Source: Aphrophora alni (taxonomy: Eukaryota > Arthropoda > Insecta > Hemiptera > Aphrophoridae). From it: DNA of 64,000 nt. The translations under genes and the position numbers were made by a program. Where the stretch lies: the NCBI GenBank assembly GCA_963513935.1, contig OY740765.1:71148253-71212252 (forward strand), written 5' to 3'. Numbering within the stretch: position 1 is the first letter of the stretch; each line of letters starts with the position of its first letter. The notes under the pieces are model-generated. The model saw nothing but the letters and a program-made list of their open reading frames with translations. It was not told where the DNA came from and did not search any database. Shown here in pieces: positions 11,521 through 23,006 of this stretch.

Positions 11521-11995
11521 CTTTGAGTAAAACTAAGAAAATCACTTTGGAAAGTCGCAGGATGTCCTTTCGGTCACCTATGCGTAGCTTACCAGCATTC
11601 CAAGATTTTATGTTTGGGATTTTTTTTTTTTGAATGATGTAAACTCGAAGCACAAGAAAAATAAATGTTGCACACTCATACATAAAACAAAATAATAAGC
11701 CGACAAAAACATTAGGTAATACCTCTCCGAAACTCTAAAGTAAAAAATCCGAAGTATAAAGTTCGAAATTAAAAAGGTAAAAAATTTTAAACAATTATGA
11801 ACGACGTATTAAAAGGTTGAATATTTACAAATCAGCCTAAACTATCCCAATCAATTATTTTTTTCTTTTGAAATGAAAATATTTATGACCATAACAACAC
11901 TTTACACGTGAGCTATTTCACTTAACTACGTTGTTCTCAACTCGCAAGACGTCACACCTCTAAGTCTGCCCAGCTAATAGGATCCTATTCGCGCT
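11521..11995. other. no gene seen
   Basis: Mostly AT-rich non-coding sequence with a T-run near 11620. No recognised feature. Confidence 0.4.
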
Positions 11996-11999
11996 AAAC

Positions 12000-12700
12000 C
12001 AACCACATGTCTCGATAAGTCGCCGCAGGGCAGGAACAATCGAATACTTCGCTAGACCAGCGCGCCTGGGATCCAATATCGCCGATATCAACGACCTCAC
12101 AGACCAAGCGTAAGATCTGGCCGATGAGCAGAAGACAAATACTAAATGAGCACCGAAGAAAGAAGGTGGTACCACCACCCAAAAACCACCTGCATCCACC
12201 TTCATCAACTAGACCATCGCCGAATTATCACTAACTCCCGGAGTTCCATTTCCACCGAGACTGTCCTATTCATAACCTGTAGAGAGCAGCCATCGAAAAC
12301 GTTACCCGGACGGACGAATTGAAAGCTCGGACGAATTCTCCATAACCAGGCTCGCCAACCAGGACGTTCGTCTTTAGCTCCGTAAATGCAGTAAACTCCT
12401 AGATCAGTCGATGAACACCGACTTCCTAGTAACTGATGACCCCACGGAAATAGCGCTCCTAGCCTACCCTTGGCTGATGGAAAATCAGGCCGTGTGCAAC
12501 TTCACCTAGGTAGTCTTACCTTTGAAAAAATGGAGAGAAGGACTCCACATTGTACTACGTGATGGAGAAAAGAGAAGATACCTCTCCAGTCGACCTACGA
12601 AGTATGAACCACATCGAAGATCTCAACCCCTAGATGAATAGGTACGCCGCAGTCACCCCAGAAAACGAACCTTTAGACCGAACTAAGAGCATCTGACAAC
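12000..12700 (+). pseudogene. possible LTR-retrotransposon protease-region remnant
   Basis: Base composition rises clearly above the AT-rich flanks, as often happens in retroelement coding DNA. From 12411 a frame reads MNTDFLVTDDPTEIALLAYP then WLMENQAVCNFT, a stop, and VVLPLKKWREGLHIVLRDGE until a stop at about 12642. A hydrophobic strand ending in a LG.WL-like motif and a following short strand resembles the C-terminal part of Ty3/Gypsy retropepsins. I do not see the DTG active-site motif upstream, and there are stops in all frames, so it is broken and the assignment is tentative. The shadow frames on the minus strand at 11960-12208 look unreal. Confidence 0.3.
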
Positions 12701-12769
12701 AAGTCCAGCGGAAAGATTCGACATAATTGTATTAAAGATATTGTTCTACTTGATTTATATTAATTCAAG

Positions 12770-13560
12770 ATAACACTATAATGTACAAGGCCATTGAATA
12801 GTTGAAACACAGTGCAAAGGTATTGAAGTTGCACATCTTAATTGTACGGTTTTTTATGACAGTAAAAAAAATATATATCACGATAATGTAGAGGGTTTTG
12901 AACAGTTGAAGCACAGTACAAACACGATAAAAATAAAATGTCTTAATTGTAATATTTGTAATATTCTACTTCATCCGTATAAAGGATGACACGATAATGT
13001 AATGTGACAGTTCTTTGATCAGTTGAGGTATATTGCAAATCTATTCCATGTAATTCGTACAAAATACAGGTCAGTGCGTTCTCATTACATATTTGAGATC
13101 TTCTAACAGTTGAGGAACTGTGCAAATATATTCAATATGAACGTCTTAATTGTACTTTTCTTTATAATTCCTACAAAATACAGGCCATTTTTAACAATAT
13201 ACAATATATGAGATCTTTGAACAGTAGAGGCACTGTGCAAATGCAATGAAGTTGAATGTCTTAATTGTACTTTTCTTTGTAATTCGTACAAGATACAGGC
13301 AATTGCAACAATATATTAGATCTTTGAACAGTCGACGAACTGTGCAAATGTAATCAAGATGAATGTCTTAATTGTGCTTTTTATGTAATTTGTACAAAAT
13401 ACAGGCCATTGTAACAATATATTACATCTTTGAACAGTTGCGGCACTGTGCAAATTTAATCAAGATGAACATCTTAATTGTACTCTTCTTCCTACAAAGA
13501 CAAAATAACATGTCAGTCTAGGATGTTGTTGAACAGTTGAGGCACAATGCATATAATTTA
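12770..13560. repeat. satellite E, ~107-bp units, about 7 copies
   Basis: Units contain ATCTTTGAACAGTTGAGGCA, CTGTGCAAATGTAATCAAG, TGAATGTCTTAATTGTACTTT and GTACAAAATACAGGCC. CTTTGAACAG recurs at 13215, 13322 and 13428 (106-107 bp). The same family, with shorter units, forms the array at 16985-18115. Confidence 0.85.
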
Positions 13561-13564
13561 ATTT

Positions 13565-14780
13565 TGAAAGTCTCAATGATAATGTTTGTTCAACTTGATT
13601 TGGACAATGTCAGTGGTAGATTTTTTAAAACAATGTTCATTAAAAAAAATTCCATGTTTACTTCTGAAAAGCCATACAATTTACAGAGTCTGGTTCTGTC
13701 AATGTTTACTATTCATCGAGGGAACAAGTTTTAAAATATTTTAAAAAGGGGGTAACCTCTTACACCCACCCCCTACTAACAAAAACTTCAAACTTTGTAA
13801 AGCCAATCTATAGCTTGTGATACCACAAATTAAATTTTAGAAAAAAGTCGAATTTTTGTAAAGAGAAATAATAAATAGGCCCATCTTTTCGCTCGCTACA
13901 CTCAATAAAGTGTTTTTGCAGCTAGTGTTCAGAATTTTAAAATCGTAATTAAACGATAGAGTTAACTGACAAAATTTAACTATTTAAAACCCTCCCAATG
14001 TTTAATCCAATTTTACCGGTTATTTTGAATTAAAAGTAAAAATTATAACCATAAAGAATGTTGAAGTTTGTCTATTTAAAATTCAAAATGTTTTAATGGA
14101 ACAATTTAGATTGTGAATCATTATTGACTTAGTTTGACAAGTAATTTAGTATACATAATTTTCAAATTGGTTGCCCGGTTATAAAATTTTGACCAATAAT
14201 GTGATATTTATGGCACAGTTGTGTAGTATACTATCGCCTTTTCATCTGTACTGAACCTAAAAGCTTGATAAACTAAAAAGTAAATTTCATTGCTCTATTA
14301 CTATTAAAATTATGTAAACAAACTTTCCTCTTTAGAACCTGGCCGTTTCAAAATACAATAGTTCTTAAAATAAGATAAAGGAAAGTGCAAATTAGATAAT
14401 AGTGTTAGTAGGAAAAGATTTGCCAGTTGAGTTTGGTTTGCGAAACTGTTGTGGAGGTTCTGTTATTTTACCGTTGCTGCCCCTAAAAATCGTTTACACT
14501 TTAAGAGAAATGGTTGATAATTTTCATCTACGGATCAGAAAATCAATGTGCTCGAAGAACCACTGACGCGTTCAACGCAAAAGTGTGCAGCTAAAAATAT
14601 ATCACATACATAGTACTACAATTAGTAATAAAATTTGCTGAAACTAAATCCATTATAACATAAAATATGTGAAAAGAGAGTTATAAGGAATTGATTCAAT
14701 TTAAAGACGTTCACCAATTTGTAACAATCCTGCAACATCACTGAATAACGCTCTGCTGTCACGAAAATTCTCTTGGCGCT
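13565..14780. other. no gene seen
   Basis: AT-rich sequence between satellite E and a family C repeat. The short plus-strand frame at 13537-13734 starts inside the satellite and is not credible. Confidence 0.4.
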
Positions 14781-14784
14781 GTTA

Positions 14785-15065
14785 TCAATAATGTAATTTT
14801 ATTACACCTTTTACCTAACTCTAGTTAAAATTTCATCTAAATTTGATTTTGAAAATTATGAAAAATTGTCTCTGGAAATAGCTTGAATTTGCAAATTTTT
14901 GAAACATTTAAGTGCCTGTAGCTCCTAAACGGTTAAAGATATTGAAATATAGCCTAGAATAAAAAAAGTCTTAAGATGTATTTTATCCAAAAACAGAAAA
15001 TCCTATAAATATAATTTACAGCTGACCGCCAGATTGAAAAAAATGGCTGGTGATATGAAAGATTT
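14785..15065 (+). repeat. interspersed repeat family C
   Basis: It runs from ATTACACCTTTTACCTAACTCTAG through GGAAATAGCTTGAATTTGCAAAT and GTGCCTGTAGCTCCTAAACGG to GCTGACCGCC. An inverted copy lies at 61840-62070, and the right part is related to the arms of the foldback at 62790-63245. No coding frame is visible. Confidence 0.7.
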
Positions 15066-15261
15066 GGTAATACCTCTAAAAAAAATCATGGATGGTTACC
15101 TTATAAAGTTTTTTTATGTACCTTTTGTACTTACTGAATAAAACATCGGTACGGCCTATCTCAATCACACTGAATAAGCAAGCCAGAGTAATTTAAAATC
15201 CGTCTGTAGAATTGAATCCGTCTGCTGGGAATCAAAGTAAAAACAATTATTCTATTTTATT

Positions 15262-15510
15262 CTTTTTAATGGAAAAACCTCTCAGTCATCACCGTCTTAT
15301 ATATATATAAAGAAGAAAATAACACACAAAAACCTAGTCTATTAGCGTCAGAGTTGAAAAAGAACAAGAGGTAGTCTAGAGAGAACTGATAACCAAGATA
15401 AAAGAGAGGGGTCTAATCGAAGATTACATGTTTAAATGTGTAGATCCAGCTAGAACCCCTCAGGATTGTCACATCAGAACTCACTATAGATGAGCCTCTG
15501 ACGAAAGTTA
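15262..15510 (+). repeat. interspersed repeat family B inside the Gypsy-like region
   Basis: It carries AAACCTCTCAGTCATCACCGTC, GAAAAAGAACAAGAGG, GATAAAAGAGAGGGGTCTAATC, GAAGATTACATG and TGTAGATCCAGCTAGAACCC in the family order. It lies just upstream of the polymerase remnant. Confidence 0.7.
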
Positions 15511-15599
15511 TTCTAATAATGTTCAAGATTAAGACAAATAACCATCACTAGAAAATTTGAGATTTGTAATTGACGAATAAGAACTACAAGTTAAAATAG

Positions 15600-16725
15600 G
15601 TATAGTGGAGACTCCAATTCCGATCAATATAACGCAATTTAATAAGTTTTGGCTCTAATTATTATTCTAAATTTGTAATAAATGGTACCTTTGTATAATT
15701 TACTGAAATACGGTCTCAGATTTTAATTGATACTATTGAATTAAAACTTTAAACAAAAATGATATTCTAATTTCTGCGAAAGGGTCACTTGCAATGGCGG
15801 AAAGTTGTCTACAAAAATAGCATTTTTGTAGACATAGACATACAGATAGCAAAATCTGTATACGATTTTGGCGTGTAATAAGATCTCAATACCATGGTTT
15901 ATCTATATCTGAATCATTAAATGAAGGTTTTATGGAAGCTGAAAATAATATAACCATCTACAAAACATATCATTAAACTTTAAAGATATAAGCGAAGAAA
16001 CAATCTAAGAATTTATTTTAAAACAAATATGGTTGGTATTTTAACGGTTTACTTAAATTAAAATTGATCTACACAAAAATTCAAGATGAATTAACAGTGG
16101 AGCAAAAGACTGTAATGTGGGTTCATAGATTAGTACTCAATGTACTAGATCTTATTTTTAGTGGCCAGAACTAGATTTAGATAAAGAAATGATGGTTAAT
16201 TGTTGTGAATATTATTTAGTAGGGCGGCAGAACTCGCCAAAAAACTTCACATGTAGAATTATCGATAAAATTAAAACCGTGACAGCGTATTCTTATAACT
16301 TCCTTGGACCAATAAAAAATCAAATTACCTCATAGTCACTGATACAAGTTTACTTTGGAAGTAATACTGATGCTAATCATGTAACGCGTAAGAGATTTGT
16401 TATCTTCTAGTGATTTTAAAATGTTTTAAAATAATGGCATTCAATATATACACTTATAGTTTCTTATTTTCCGCAAAAAAAAGAGTTTAACCGAAACGCA
16501 CTAAAGCAATTAAATACAGGTTGAAAATAATAAGGTTAAAAAATAATGTAAATTTTGATTCTGCCATAAATCAGTTTTTGTTGAATTACTATAACTCAAT
16601 CCACACAACAATGAATCACCTACTGGGCAATTACGAACTAGATTAGACTTCCGAAGACTCAATATTCAATAATTGGTGTGTAAAAATCAGAAAGAAAAAA
16701 GTTGTGCCGATGGAAGTAATACTAA
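15600..16725 (+). pseudogene. decayed Ty3/Gypsy-type pol remnant
   Basis: This is the ghost of a reverse transcriptase-integrase polyprotein. Near 15605 a frame reads VETPIPINITQFNKFWL, like the segment joining reverse transcriptase to RNase H in Mag/K02A2.6-type Gypsy elements. Near 16085 IQDELTVEQKTVMWVHRLVL resembles the stretch before the integrase zinc finger. Near 16160 WPELDLDKEMMVNCC resembles the finger itself (usual form WWP.LD.DIE.MV..C). Near 16300-16330 YNFLGPI and YLIVTDTSLLW recall the start of the integrase core. Near 16560-16640 INQFLLNYYNSIHTTMNH recalls the segment before its C-terminus. Stops and frameshifts separate every block. No LTRs were found; both sides are satellite E. 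A family B repeat interrupts the upstream part. Confidence 0.65.
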
Positions 16726-16984
16726 AATATTATAACCCAATTACTCATTAATAAGTAATAGATTAAAGTACTAGAGGTACTGTAACTAAACAACCATCTG
16801 ATCTGTCATATTTAGTTAAATTAGCTTTTCTCCAGAGCTATCATAAATTCAAAGTATTCTTTTCTATTTTATTAAGAGTGAATAAATAACTCTTAACTAG
16901 TTAGGATTAGTTAGGAGTTGCCTAACTAATCGGCAATTCCGACATAATTACTTATATAAAACATTGCAGTGGATACAACATTAA

Positions 16985-18115
16985 AATCTTTGAAGTGGAA
17001 GAAATCTTTGCACAGTACGTGCAAAATATAGTCCAGTGATGTTCTACTTGAATCGTGTAGGCCTATATAATGTCAGTTCTTTGAACAGTTAAGACACAGT
17101 GAAAATTTGAATAGTTCTCTTCTACTTGATTCGTAGAGAAACAGGACAACATGTTAATATAGAAAAGGTATTTTTAGAGTTCAGAATCAGTGCAAATGTA
17201 CTCAAGTTGAGTTTCATAATGGAATTGTTCTATTTTAATTGTAGAAAAACCGATGTTTGTGGTCTTTTCACAGTTGAGGTAGAGTAAGATATTCTATTTG
17301 ACTACCTTAATATCTATTTGGTATTTAGTAAAACAGGAGATAACATGTTAATTTAAAAGATTTTTGGACACTTGAGGCACAGTACAAATGTATTCCAGTT
17401 CGGTAGAATGTACTTAATTTGTAGAAAACAGGACAACATGCTAATTTAAGAGATCTTTGAACATTTGAGGCACATTAAAAATGTATTCATGTTGAATGTA
17501 CTTAATTCGTAGAAAAAAAAGACATGATAATTAATGTAAGAGGACATTGAACATTTTAAGGCACAGTGTAAATGTATTCCAGTTGAATGTACTTAATTTC
17601 TAGAAAAACAGGACAACATGCTATTTTAAGAGGCCTTTGAACATTTAAGGCACAGTGCAAATGTATTCCAGTTGAATATAAAAACAGGACAACATTCTAA
17701 TTCAAGAGGTCTTTAAACACTTGAGGCACAGTAGAAATGTATTCCAGTTGAATGAAGGCCTACTTAATTTGTAGAAAAACAGGACAACATACTAATTTAA
17801 GAGGTCTTTGAACATTTGAGGCTCAGTGCAAATGTATTCAAGTTGAATGTACTTGATTTGTAGAAAAACAGGACACCGTGCTAATTTAAGAGGTCTTTGA
17901 ATATATGAGCACACTGTAAATGTATCAAGTTGAATGTACTTAATTTGTAGAAAAACAGGACAAACATGCTAATGTAAATGATCTTTGAAGAGATGAGACA
18001 CAGTGCAAAAGTTTTCAAGTTGAAAGTCTTAATTCTAGCTATTCCTACAAAAGCAGAACAATAAGCTAATGTAAAAGGTCTTTGAACAGCTGAGGCAGAG
18101 GACTAACGTATTCAA
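16985..18115. repeat. satellite E, ~75-95-bp units, about 13 copies
   Basis: Units contain GTAGAAAAACAGGACAACAT, GCTAATTTAAGAGGTCTTTG, AACATTTGAGGCACAGTGCA, AATGTATTCCAGTTGAATGT and ACTTAATTT. Spacing varies from 76 to 95 bp. The right end (17990-18110) reads TTTGAACAGCTGAGGCAGAG with CTTAATTCTAG, closest to the 12770-13560 array, which shows common origin. Confidence 0.85.
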
Positions 18116-18325
18116 GATTATTACGTGGTAACCGGTTTTGTTTATTTCCGTTTTTGCTAAGGCGCATTATTTAAACGATTGCGACACAATAAAGCAAAGA
18201 AGGTGAAGCTGTAACCAGTTTAAACTGTATTTATTTTTTATTCCTGACTCGAATTTGATGGCACATATTTTAACCTTAATTGCTTTTTAAAAAAGTGAAG
18301 CGTATATAGAAAAATACAATCTACA

Positions 18326-18331
18326 ACCCAC
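18326..18331 (-). promoter_or_regulatory. splice donor after the GAS2-like exon
   Basis: The junction reads AAG then GTGGGT on the minus strand, close to the eukaryotic donor consensus and in phase 0 at the point where homology to the family ends. Confidence 0.75.
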
Positions 18332-18502
18332 CTTGCAAAGAGCTACGCCCGTGTCGAGTCGATCCAGAAAGTTGTTAACATTGATGTGAAGTTCTGGATA
18401 CAAGTTATTTAACCATTCAGCCAAGTCCTCCTTCATGGCATACAGATACTCTTCACTCGACTTAAATGGCCGAAACGACCTTGACTCAAGCAGCACAGAC
18501 AT
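18332..18502 (-). CDS. GAS2-like protein (pickled eggs-type), first coding exon
   Basis: GAS2-family proteins link actin filaments to microtubules through an N-terminal calponin-homology domain and a later GAR domain. This exon encodes 57 residues. They include [20 protein letters not shown], then [20 protein letters not shown] and TGVALCK, the conserved lead-in and first helices of the GAS2 calponin-homology domain. The ATG (18502-18500) is preceded directly by a TTTTTGTCTTAG acceptor, so the coding start lies exactly at an exon boundary with a 5' non-coding exon upstream. In unspliced DNA that TAG is an in-frame stop. The exon ends in phase 0 at AAG followed by GTGGGT at 18331. Beyond the donor the frame continues 14 codons and stops. 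The rest of the domain and the GAR domain were not found in the window. The symbol is given by resemblance to Drosophila; orthology is inferred. Confidence 0.82.
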
Positions 18503-18516
18503 CTAAGACAAAAACA
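18503..18516 (-). promoter_or_regulatory. splice acceptor before the GAS2-like exon
   Basis: On the minus strand a T-rich tract, TTTGTTTTTGTCTT, ends in AG directly against the ATG. This supports a non-coding upstream exon at higher coordinates. Confidence 0.7.
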
Positions 18517-18519
18517 AAT

Positions 18520-19600
18520 CTTGTAAATTCAATAAATTTTACTAAATGATATTATTATTTTCTCACATAATTGATTTATAAACCACTATAAGAATCATTT
18601 GCATACACGGAATAATTATACCACTAGTGGTTGTATGAACAGTGTAGACTCTTTAGAAGTTTTAATACATTCTGTCAATCGTTCTTCTAAACTAAACCAA
18701 ACGCCTAGCGAGATGCATGATACACATAGACAGTATCACAGTAAATAATGCCACAGCTACTCTATATTTCAACGATACTAAACTCGCATAGAGAAATAAT
18801 ATTATTAAATGCTTTTTTACTTAATATAATAATTTTTACTTTCACCACTTGTAGATCTCGGTAGTTGGTAATCGAATTTGTTGGAAGCGTAAACAATCCG
18901 ACTACTCTCATTTAAGTTTACTCGATGATATTCGAGTTAATGACAATTACATAAAGGTTTAGAGAATACCTTAGGAAACAAAACAGTGTAATTGTTATGT
19001 GAATAATAATTTAATTTTGTAACCTTATAAAACTATGAAAGGCTATACAAATGAAAAAATGAGTAATTATGGAAGTTTTTAATTTTTGATCTAATAACAA
19101 GTTTCAGAACAATTTAAATTCAATTTTTCATTTTAAGTTTTGTTTTACTACTATCGGTTATATTTCGTTCACACCATTCTTTGGAACGCCCACTTCGTTC
19201 ACACCATTACACAGAGTCATCGAGAAGGGTCTCTATTATTTCAGTTGTACAGAAAATGGCAGGAAGAATAATCAACGAATCTTCAACAGACTGTTTATAA
19301 CATTAGGAGTTTGGTTATTCGGCTCGATGATCCTGTATTAATGTTTTCGGAAGGTGAGCTTTGTTCCTAGTTAAAGCATCGGGGTTCGTGCCATGGAACC
19401 ATGCAGTAACTGTTTTGATTGGCCGCTATTTTACAGCAGAAAGTAAAATTAAAAACCTTGTACTGTACATACCTAATTTAACAAAGTCGGAAATATTATT
19501 ACTACTGGAATACACGTTTCTCGATAACTCCGTAACAAACATAAAAATATTCTTACGAAATGTCAAATTAGCTGAGTTAAAACAGGGCAATTACAATATT
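18520..19600. other. probable intron or upstream DNA; one unassigned short frame
   Basis: No host exon was recognised. TTCGTTCACACCATT occurs twice near 19167 and 19194. A 96-residue plus-strand frame starts at 19361 with a plausible but unrecognised composition (SGFVPWNHAVTVLIGRYF then a KSEILLLLEYTFLDN segment). It could be a decayed retroelement piece or chance. Confidence 0.3.
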
Positions 19601-19790
19601 ACAACATTATATTATCACTTATTTAAAGGCTATCAACTAAAATTAACTTAAGGTCGTATTTAATTCAAAACGCTACCAGACATTATGACAATGCTTAAAA
19701 TTATATTATTACTTATTGCAAGGCTATCATCTAAAATTAACTTAAGTTTGCATTTAATTTAAAACGCTACCAGGCATTGTTACAATGCCT
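19600..19790. repeat. two-copy tandem duplication, ~95 bp
   Basis: Both copies carry TATATTAT(C/T)ACTTATT, AAGGCTATCA.CTAAAATTAACTTAAG, TTTAATT.AAAACGCTACCAG and a CATT.T.ACAATGC ending. The second copy ends with a GGCATTGTTACAATGCC hairpin. The first copy covers the end of the short frame at 19361-19651. Confidence 0.8.
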
Positions 19791-19799
19791 AACATTCTC

Positions 19800-20775
19800 G
19801 TAGTTTTGTACACCATGTTTAAGGACACAGGTGTCCTTAAAATAACTTACGCTTCTAGGGCTATTTACATGTGATCTTAAAAAGGAAGGGCAAATATTGG
19901 TGCGTTTTAATTAAACAAAAGTTTCGAATGACACAGGTCTGTCTGTTTGACTTAAAAATACAACACATAAAGAATAAATTTTCGTAATATCAGGTACAAA
20001 TTTTGAATACAGGTTTGAGTCATGGTGGTCAGGAACGACGAAACTGTGGGTTCAGCCGAAATTTGACCAAAGGTGTCAGAGAGTCAGAAAATAAATGTGT
20101 ATTGGCTGCTAGACTGATTTTAAACTGACGAACTAAGATTTATTAATCATAAATGAAAAAAAAATTATACTAAATCATTGGGTTATTTTTACCCTTGTTG
20201 TTTAAGGTGAAAATCTCTTGGTCATCAAATAAAACTCTGTAAACCTAGAACTGTTCAATGATTCAATTATTTTTGTGTATTAGAATTTTAATTACTTTCC
20301 TTCTGTACTAATATAATCTCAGTTCCTTCTGATATTGTGATGCAATAAGAAAATGTAGTAGTGTTAATGAGTGTTCCTTATTTGACACAATAGGCCAACA
20401 TTGGTTTTCTTAACGATACTTTATTTTATTTCGATACGTGTTATGGGTAGAAGATTTATTAGTCTTAAAAAATGAAAACAACACTGTTAAACAAATGAAA
20501 TTAGCAATTAACTTCAAACGTGAGTAATACTTTACTACAATTTTCCGTTTTGGAAGTTGTAGAAAAACACGTTTCACCGATGTTATATAATTTCAAAAAA
20601 TTATAAACAAACCGCAAATAATAAACAACCATCAGTAATAAAACTACTTGAATACTCACTCTTTTTTGTCGGAGGATTATTATACCTTAAGGATATGAAG
20701 ATGATGTGGTAGTGCTCATCTAAAGACAGTATGGGAATATAGTTGTGGATCTTATTAAGTGGCTATCGCTAGTAC
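19800..20775. other. no gene seen
   Basis: AT-rich non-coding sequence. Confidence 0.4.
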
Positions 20776-20779
20776 GAGG

Positions 20780-21140
20780 CTGGTGTCACGAGTAGAACCT
20801 AAGGGGAAACCAGAGTTACAAGAAAACCTCCAATTACAAGAAAGAGGATTACCCCAAATTTGAGCGGTATTAAACTCTCTGGGAAGACACTTCCAAGTGC
20901 GAATATTGGTTAAACATCTAGGGTTGATGCTTGACACCAAATTAACCTGGATCCACATTTAAGGCGCACTATGGAAAAATCGATGTCATTAATGGCAGTA
21001 AGGAGATTTGTGGGAGAAACTTGGGGTTTAAGACCAGCTATGACGAGAAGCATCTACAGTCCACACGTTTGGAGTATAGAGCACTGTATATACGGCAGAC
21101 GACAGACTAACCACTTTTTTGGACTCTGGGTACCTCAAAA
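20780..21140 (+). pseudogene. LINE reverse transcriptase C-terminal remnant (Jockey/R1-like)
   Basis: Non-LTR retrotransposons copy themselves through the ORF2 enzyme. Here a frame reads TRKRITPNLSGIKLSGKTLP near 20840. A second reads VKHLGLMLDTKLTWIHI from 20909, matching the VKYLG..LD..L.W block found after the reverse transcriptase palm. A third, from 20971, reads MEKSMSLMAVRRFVGETWGL then RPAMTRSIYSPHVW, a pattern I know from the thumb/C-terminal region of Jockey- or R1-type elements. Three frames are needed in 300 bp, so it is broken. The hairpin and TAAA tail at 21434-21488 may be the 3' end of the same copy. Confidence 0.6.
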
Positions 21141-21433
21141 TGGTTACGCTATATCTCCAAAATACTGTACTTCAATTTTTAGATTTATCACTTTACTTTC
21201 TCTGTACATGAGAAGGTAAAATTATTACTTTTTAAATCAAAGAGTTTTTCTTATAATTAAATGTTTTCTGACTTTTGACTCAACCTGTACAAAACAAAGT
21301 ATAACTGTCCATCTCTTATCTACATAAGGAAGAAAAGTGGCTAATATAATTGATCTGTCGGTTTTGCTTTCCTAACAGACCACATAGTTTATTCGTTTTA
21401 CAATTTTAAAGGGCATAATCGCATCCTAATAAT

Positions 21434-21488
21434 CCTGGCAGGCAATGTTAATGCCTGTCACATCATGTAAATAAATAAATAAATAAAA
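21434..21488 (+). repeat. LINE-type 3' end: hairpin plus (TAAA)n
   Basis: GGCAGGCA, a short loop, then TGCCTGTC form a stem-loop, followed by CACATCATG and a TAAATAAATAAATAAATAAA tail. A structured 3' end followed by a short tandem tail is typical of non-LTR retrotransposons. Confidence 0.55.
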
Positions 21489-21559
21489 TGTAGGTTTGTA
21501 CTTACAAATTTTGCCTAAGCCTCCGAATTCCCCATTAAGAGTATGAAGTGTTGTGACAC

Positions 21560-22350
21560 TCGCCGTCCTTTAGCAACATATTGGGTGGCGCTAAATTGGT
21601 TTCAGAGTTTTCAATCGCAGAGCAACAAGTTGGGATTGGTTAGCAATTAAGTTCATCCCATATTATTAAGGTAGGCGTCCCTCAAGGGTCTGTGTTGTTT
21701 TCTACAACATTGTTTTTAGTTTGTATATATGATTTATTGGAAAAAGATTTTCACTGTGCAATAAGTGCTTTTGTCAAAAATATTGCGTTGTTTTTATTCC
21801 TGCAATGACTTGCACAAATTATGAAATTTCATTAATAATGATTTATTCACTTTGAGAGACATGTGTTCAAGAAAGAAACTGGAGGTCAATCTAAACAAAA
21901 TAATTATTTAAAATTAGATTTAAGGGGATTTTGGTTTTTATATATCCTATTATCTACCATGAAATGTGTGTATGGTAAATAATTGTAATTGTCAACCTAT
22001 TGAGAAAGTAAATTATTTTAAATATTTAGGCATCACTCTAGACGGAAAATTAAAGTGAGACAACATATGTAATATCTACAAGGAAATTAAACTTTCAGTC
22101 ACAAAATTTTATTTTTTACGGAATATCTGCTATACAACTTGGTTAAGAACTTTGTTTAAAACGGTACTCGATAAGTTAAAAACACACTAAAGTAATTTTA
22201 TGCGTATTATTTTAAGAATACCAAAAATGGAACGTTCATTTCCTCTGTATTGTGAATTAAGTGTATTAGCAATCAAGCATCGTTTTGTATTTAATGTCCT
22301 AAGATTATTTTTTACAAGGAGTGGAAACAAAGTAATACAAATTCCCTTTT
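21560..22350 (+). pseudogene. LINE reverse transcriptase remnant
   Basis: Near 21670 a frame reads KVGVPQGSVLFSTTLFLVCI then YDLLEKD. GVPQGSVL..LLF..YI.DL is the reverse transcriptase motif just before the catalytic Asp pair. The expected Asp pair region survives only as FVKNIALF near 21770. From 22030 a frame reads GITLDGKLK, a stop, then DNICNIYKEIKLSVTKFYFL and RNIC, matching the later LG..LD..L.W....I block. A further open part reaches RIPKMERSFPLYCELSVLAI near 22270. Frames shift between the blocks. It follows a different LINE remnant and is a separate insertion. Confidence 0.65.
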
Positions 22351-22462
22351 ACAACACAAGTACTACAAAAAGCTAAATTTTGAAATGATAAATGTAAAAA
22401 AAAAATCATTTTTAGACAGTCTTTTGGGTATTTGTGTGTAAAATAATAAAATCTATTGTCTG

Positions 22463-22483
22463 ACAACCTAACCTAACCTAACC
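22463..22483 (+). repeat. short CCTAA tandem run
   Basis: Three CCTAA units and a CCAAA-like end follow GACAA. CCTAA/TTAGG is the usual insect telomere unit, but runs this short are common inside arthropod chromosomes. A related TTAAGGTTAAG.AAGGTTAGGTTAG occurs near 60628-60650. Confidence 0.5.
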
Positions 22484-22794
22484 AAACATGGGCTCTTACA
22501 TGGTGTGTCGCGAGGTTTTACTTGACTGGACTCTCTCCCAGTCAGGTTTTTATCTCGCCCTTCTTGCAGATACATAACGTTCTGCTTTTTTCCATATTTA
22601 CATTCTCGATATCTCCATGGAAAGAGAGCTTCTCAGTTTGGTACATGAAAAACATTTCCTGTTTTCTTATCCTGCGTCATAGGGGTACTAACAGGAAGTA
22701 AGGTGGTTTTTAGAGAGTAAGAATCTCACACTATTGGGAATATAGGATGTCTCCTTTTGTCTTTTTTTAAGATTTTCCACCCATCCTACGAAAT

Positions 22795-22950
22795 TTAAAA
22801 AAAATCAGATCTCGGGCTCTCAGAGAGACCCATCACATTCATAATCTCTTGGACCCTCTCCGAGTAGACACCTGACAGATCTTCCCGGACTTTCCCAAAG
22901 GATAGACCTCGCCATCCAGTTCTCTCAGGACTAGCTTTACGGATTCTTGC
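22795..22950 (-). other. unassigned minus-strand frame in a GC-richer patch
   Basis: The frame reads ASPERTGWRGLSFGKVREDL then SGVYSERVQEIMNVMGLSES and stops. The composition is protein-like, but I recognise no family. Its upstream end runs into the CA microsatellite, so any coding piece is partial. It may be retroelement-derived. Confidence 0.2.
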
Positions 22951-23006
22951 ACACACGTTCGCACTCACGCACGCATACACACGCACTCACGCACGCACGC
23001 ACACGC

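Noticed and set aside
11960..12208. Overlapping minus-strand frames
   Set aside because: They overlap the plus-strand retroelement-like remnant and have no recognisable motif. The GC-rich composition makes chance frames likely.
18287..18331. Continuation of the GAS2-like frame to a stop at 18287
   Set aside because: Family resemblance ends exactly at the AAG/GTGGGT donor, so the 14 extra codons are read-through into intron.
19361..19651. 96-codon frame as a gene
   Set aside because: It runs into a local tandem duplication and shows no motif I recognise; it is noted only as unassigned.
22463..22483. Telomere or interstitial telomere
   Set aside because: There are only about three CCTAA units, which is common in insect chromosomes and not evidence of a chromosome end.
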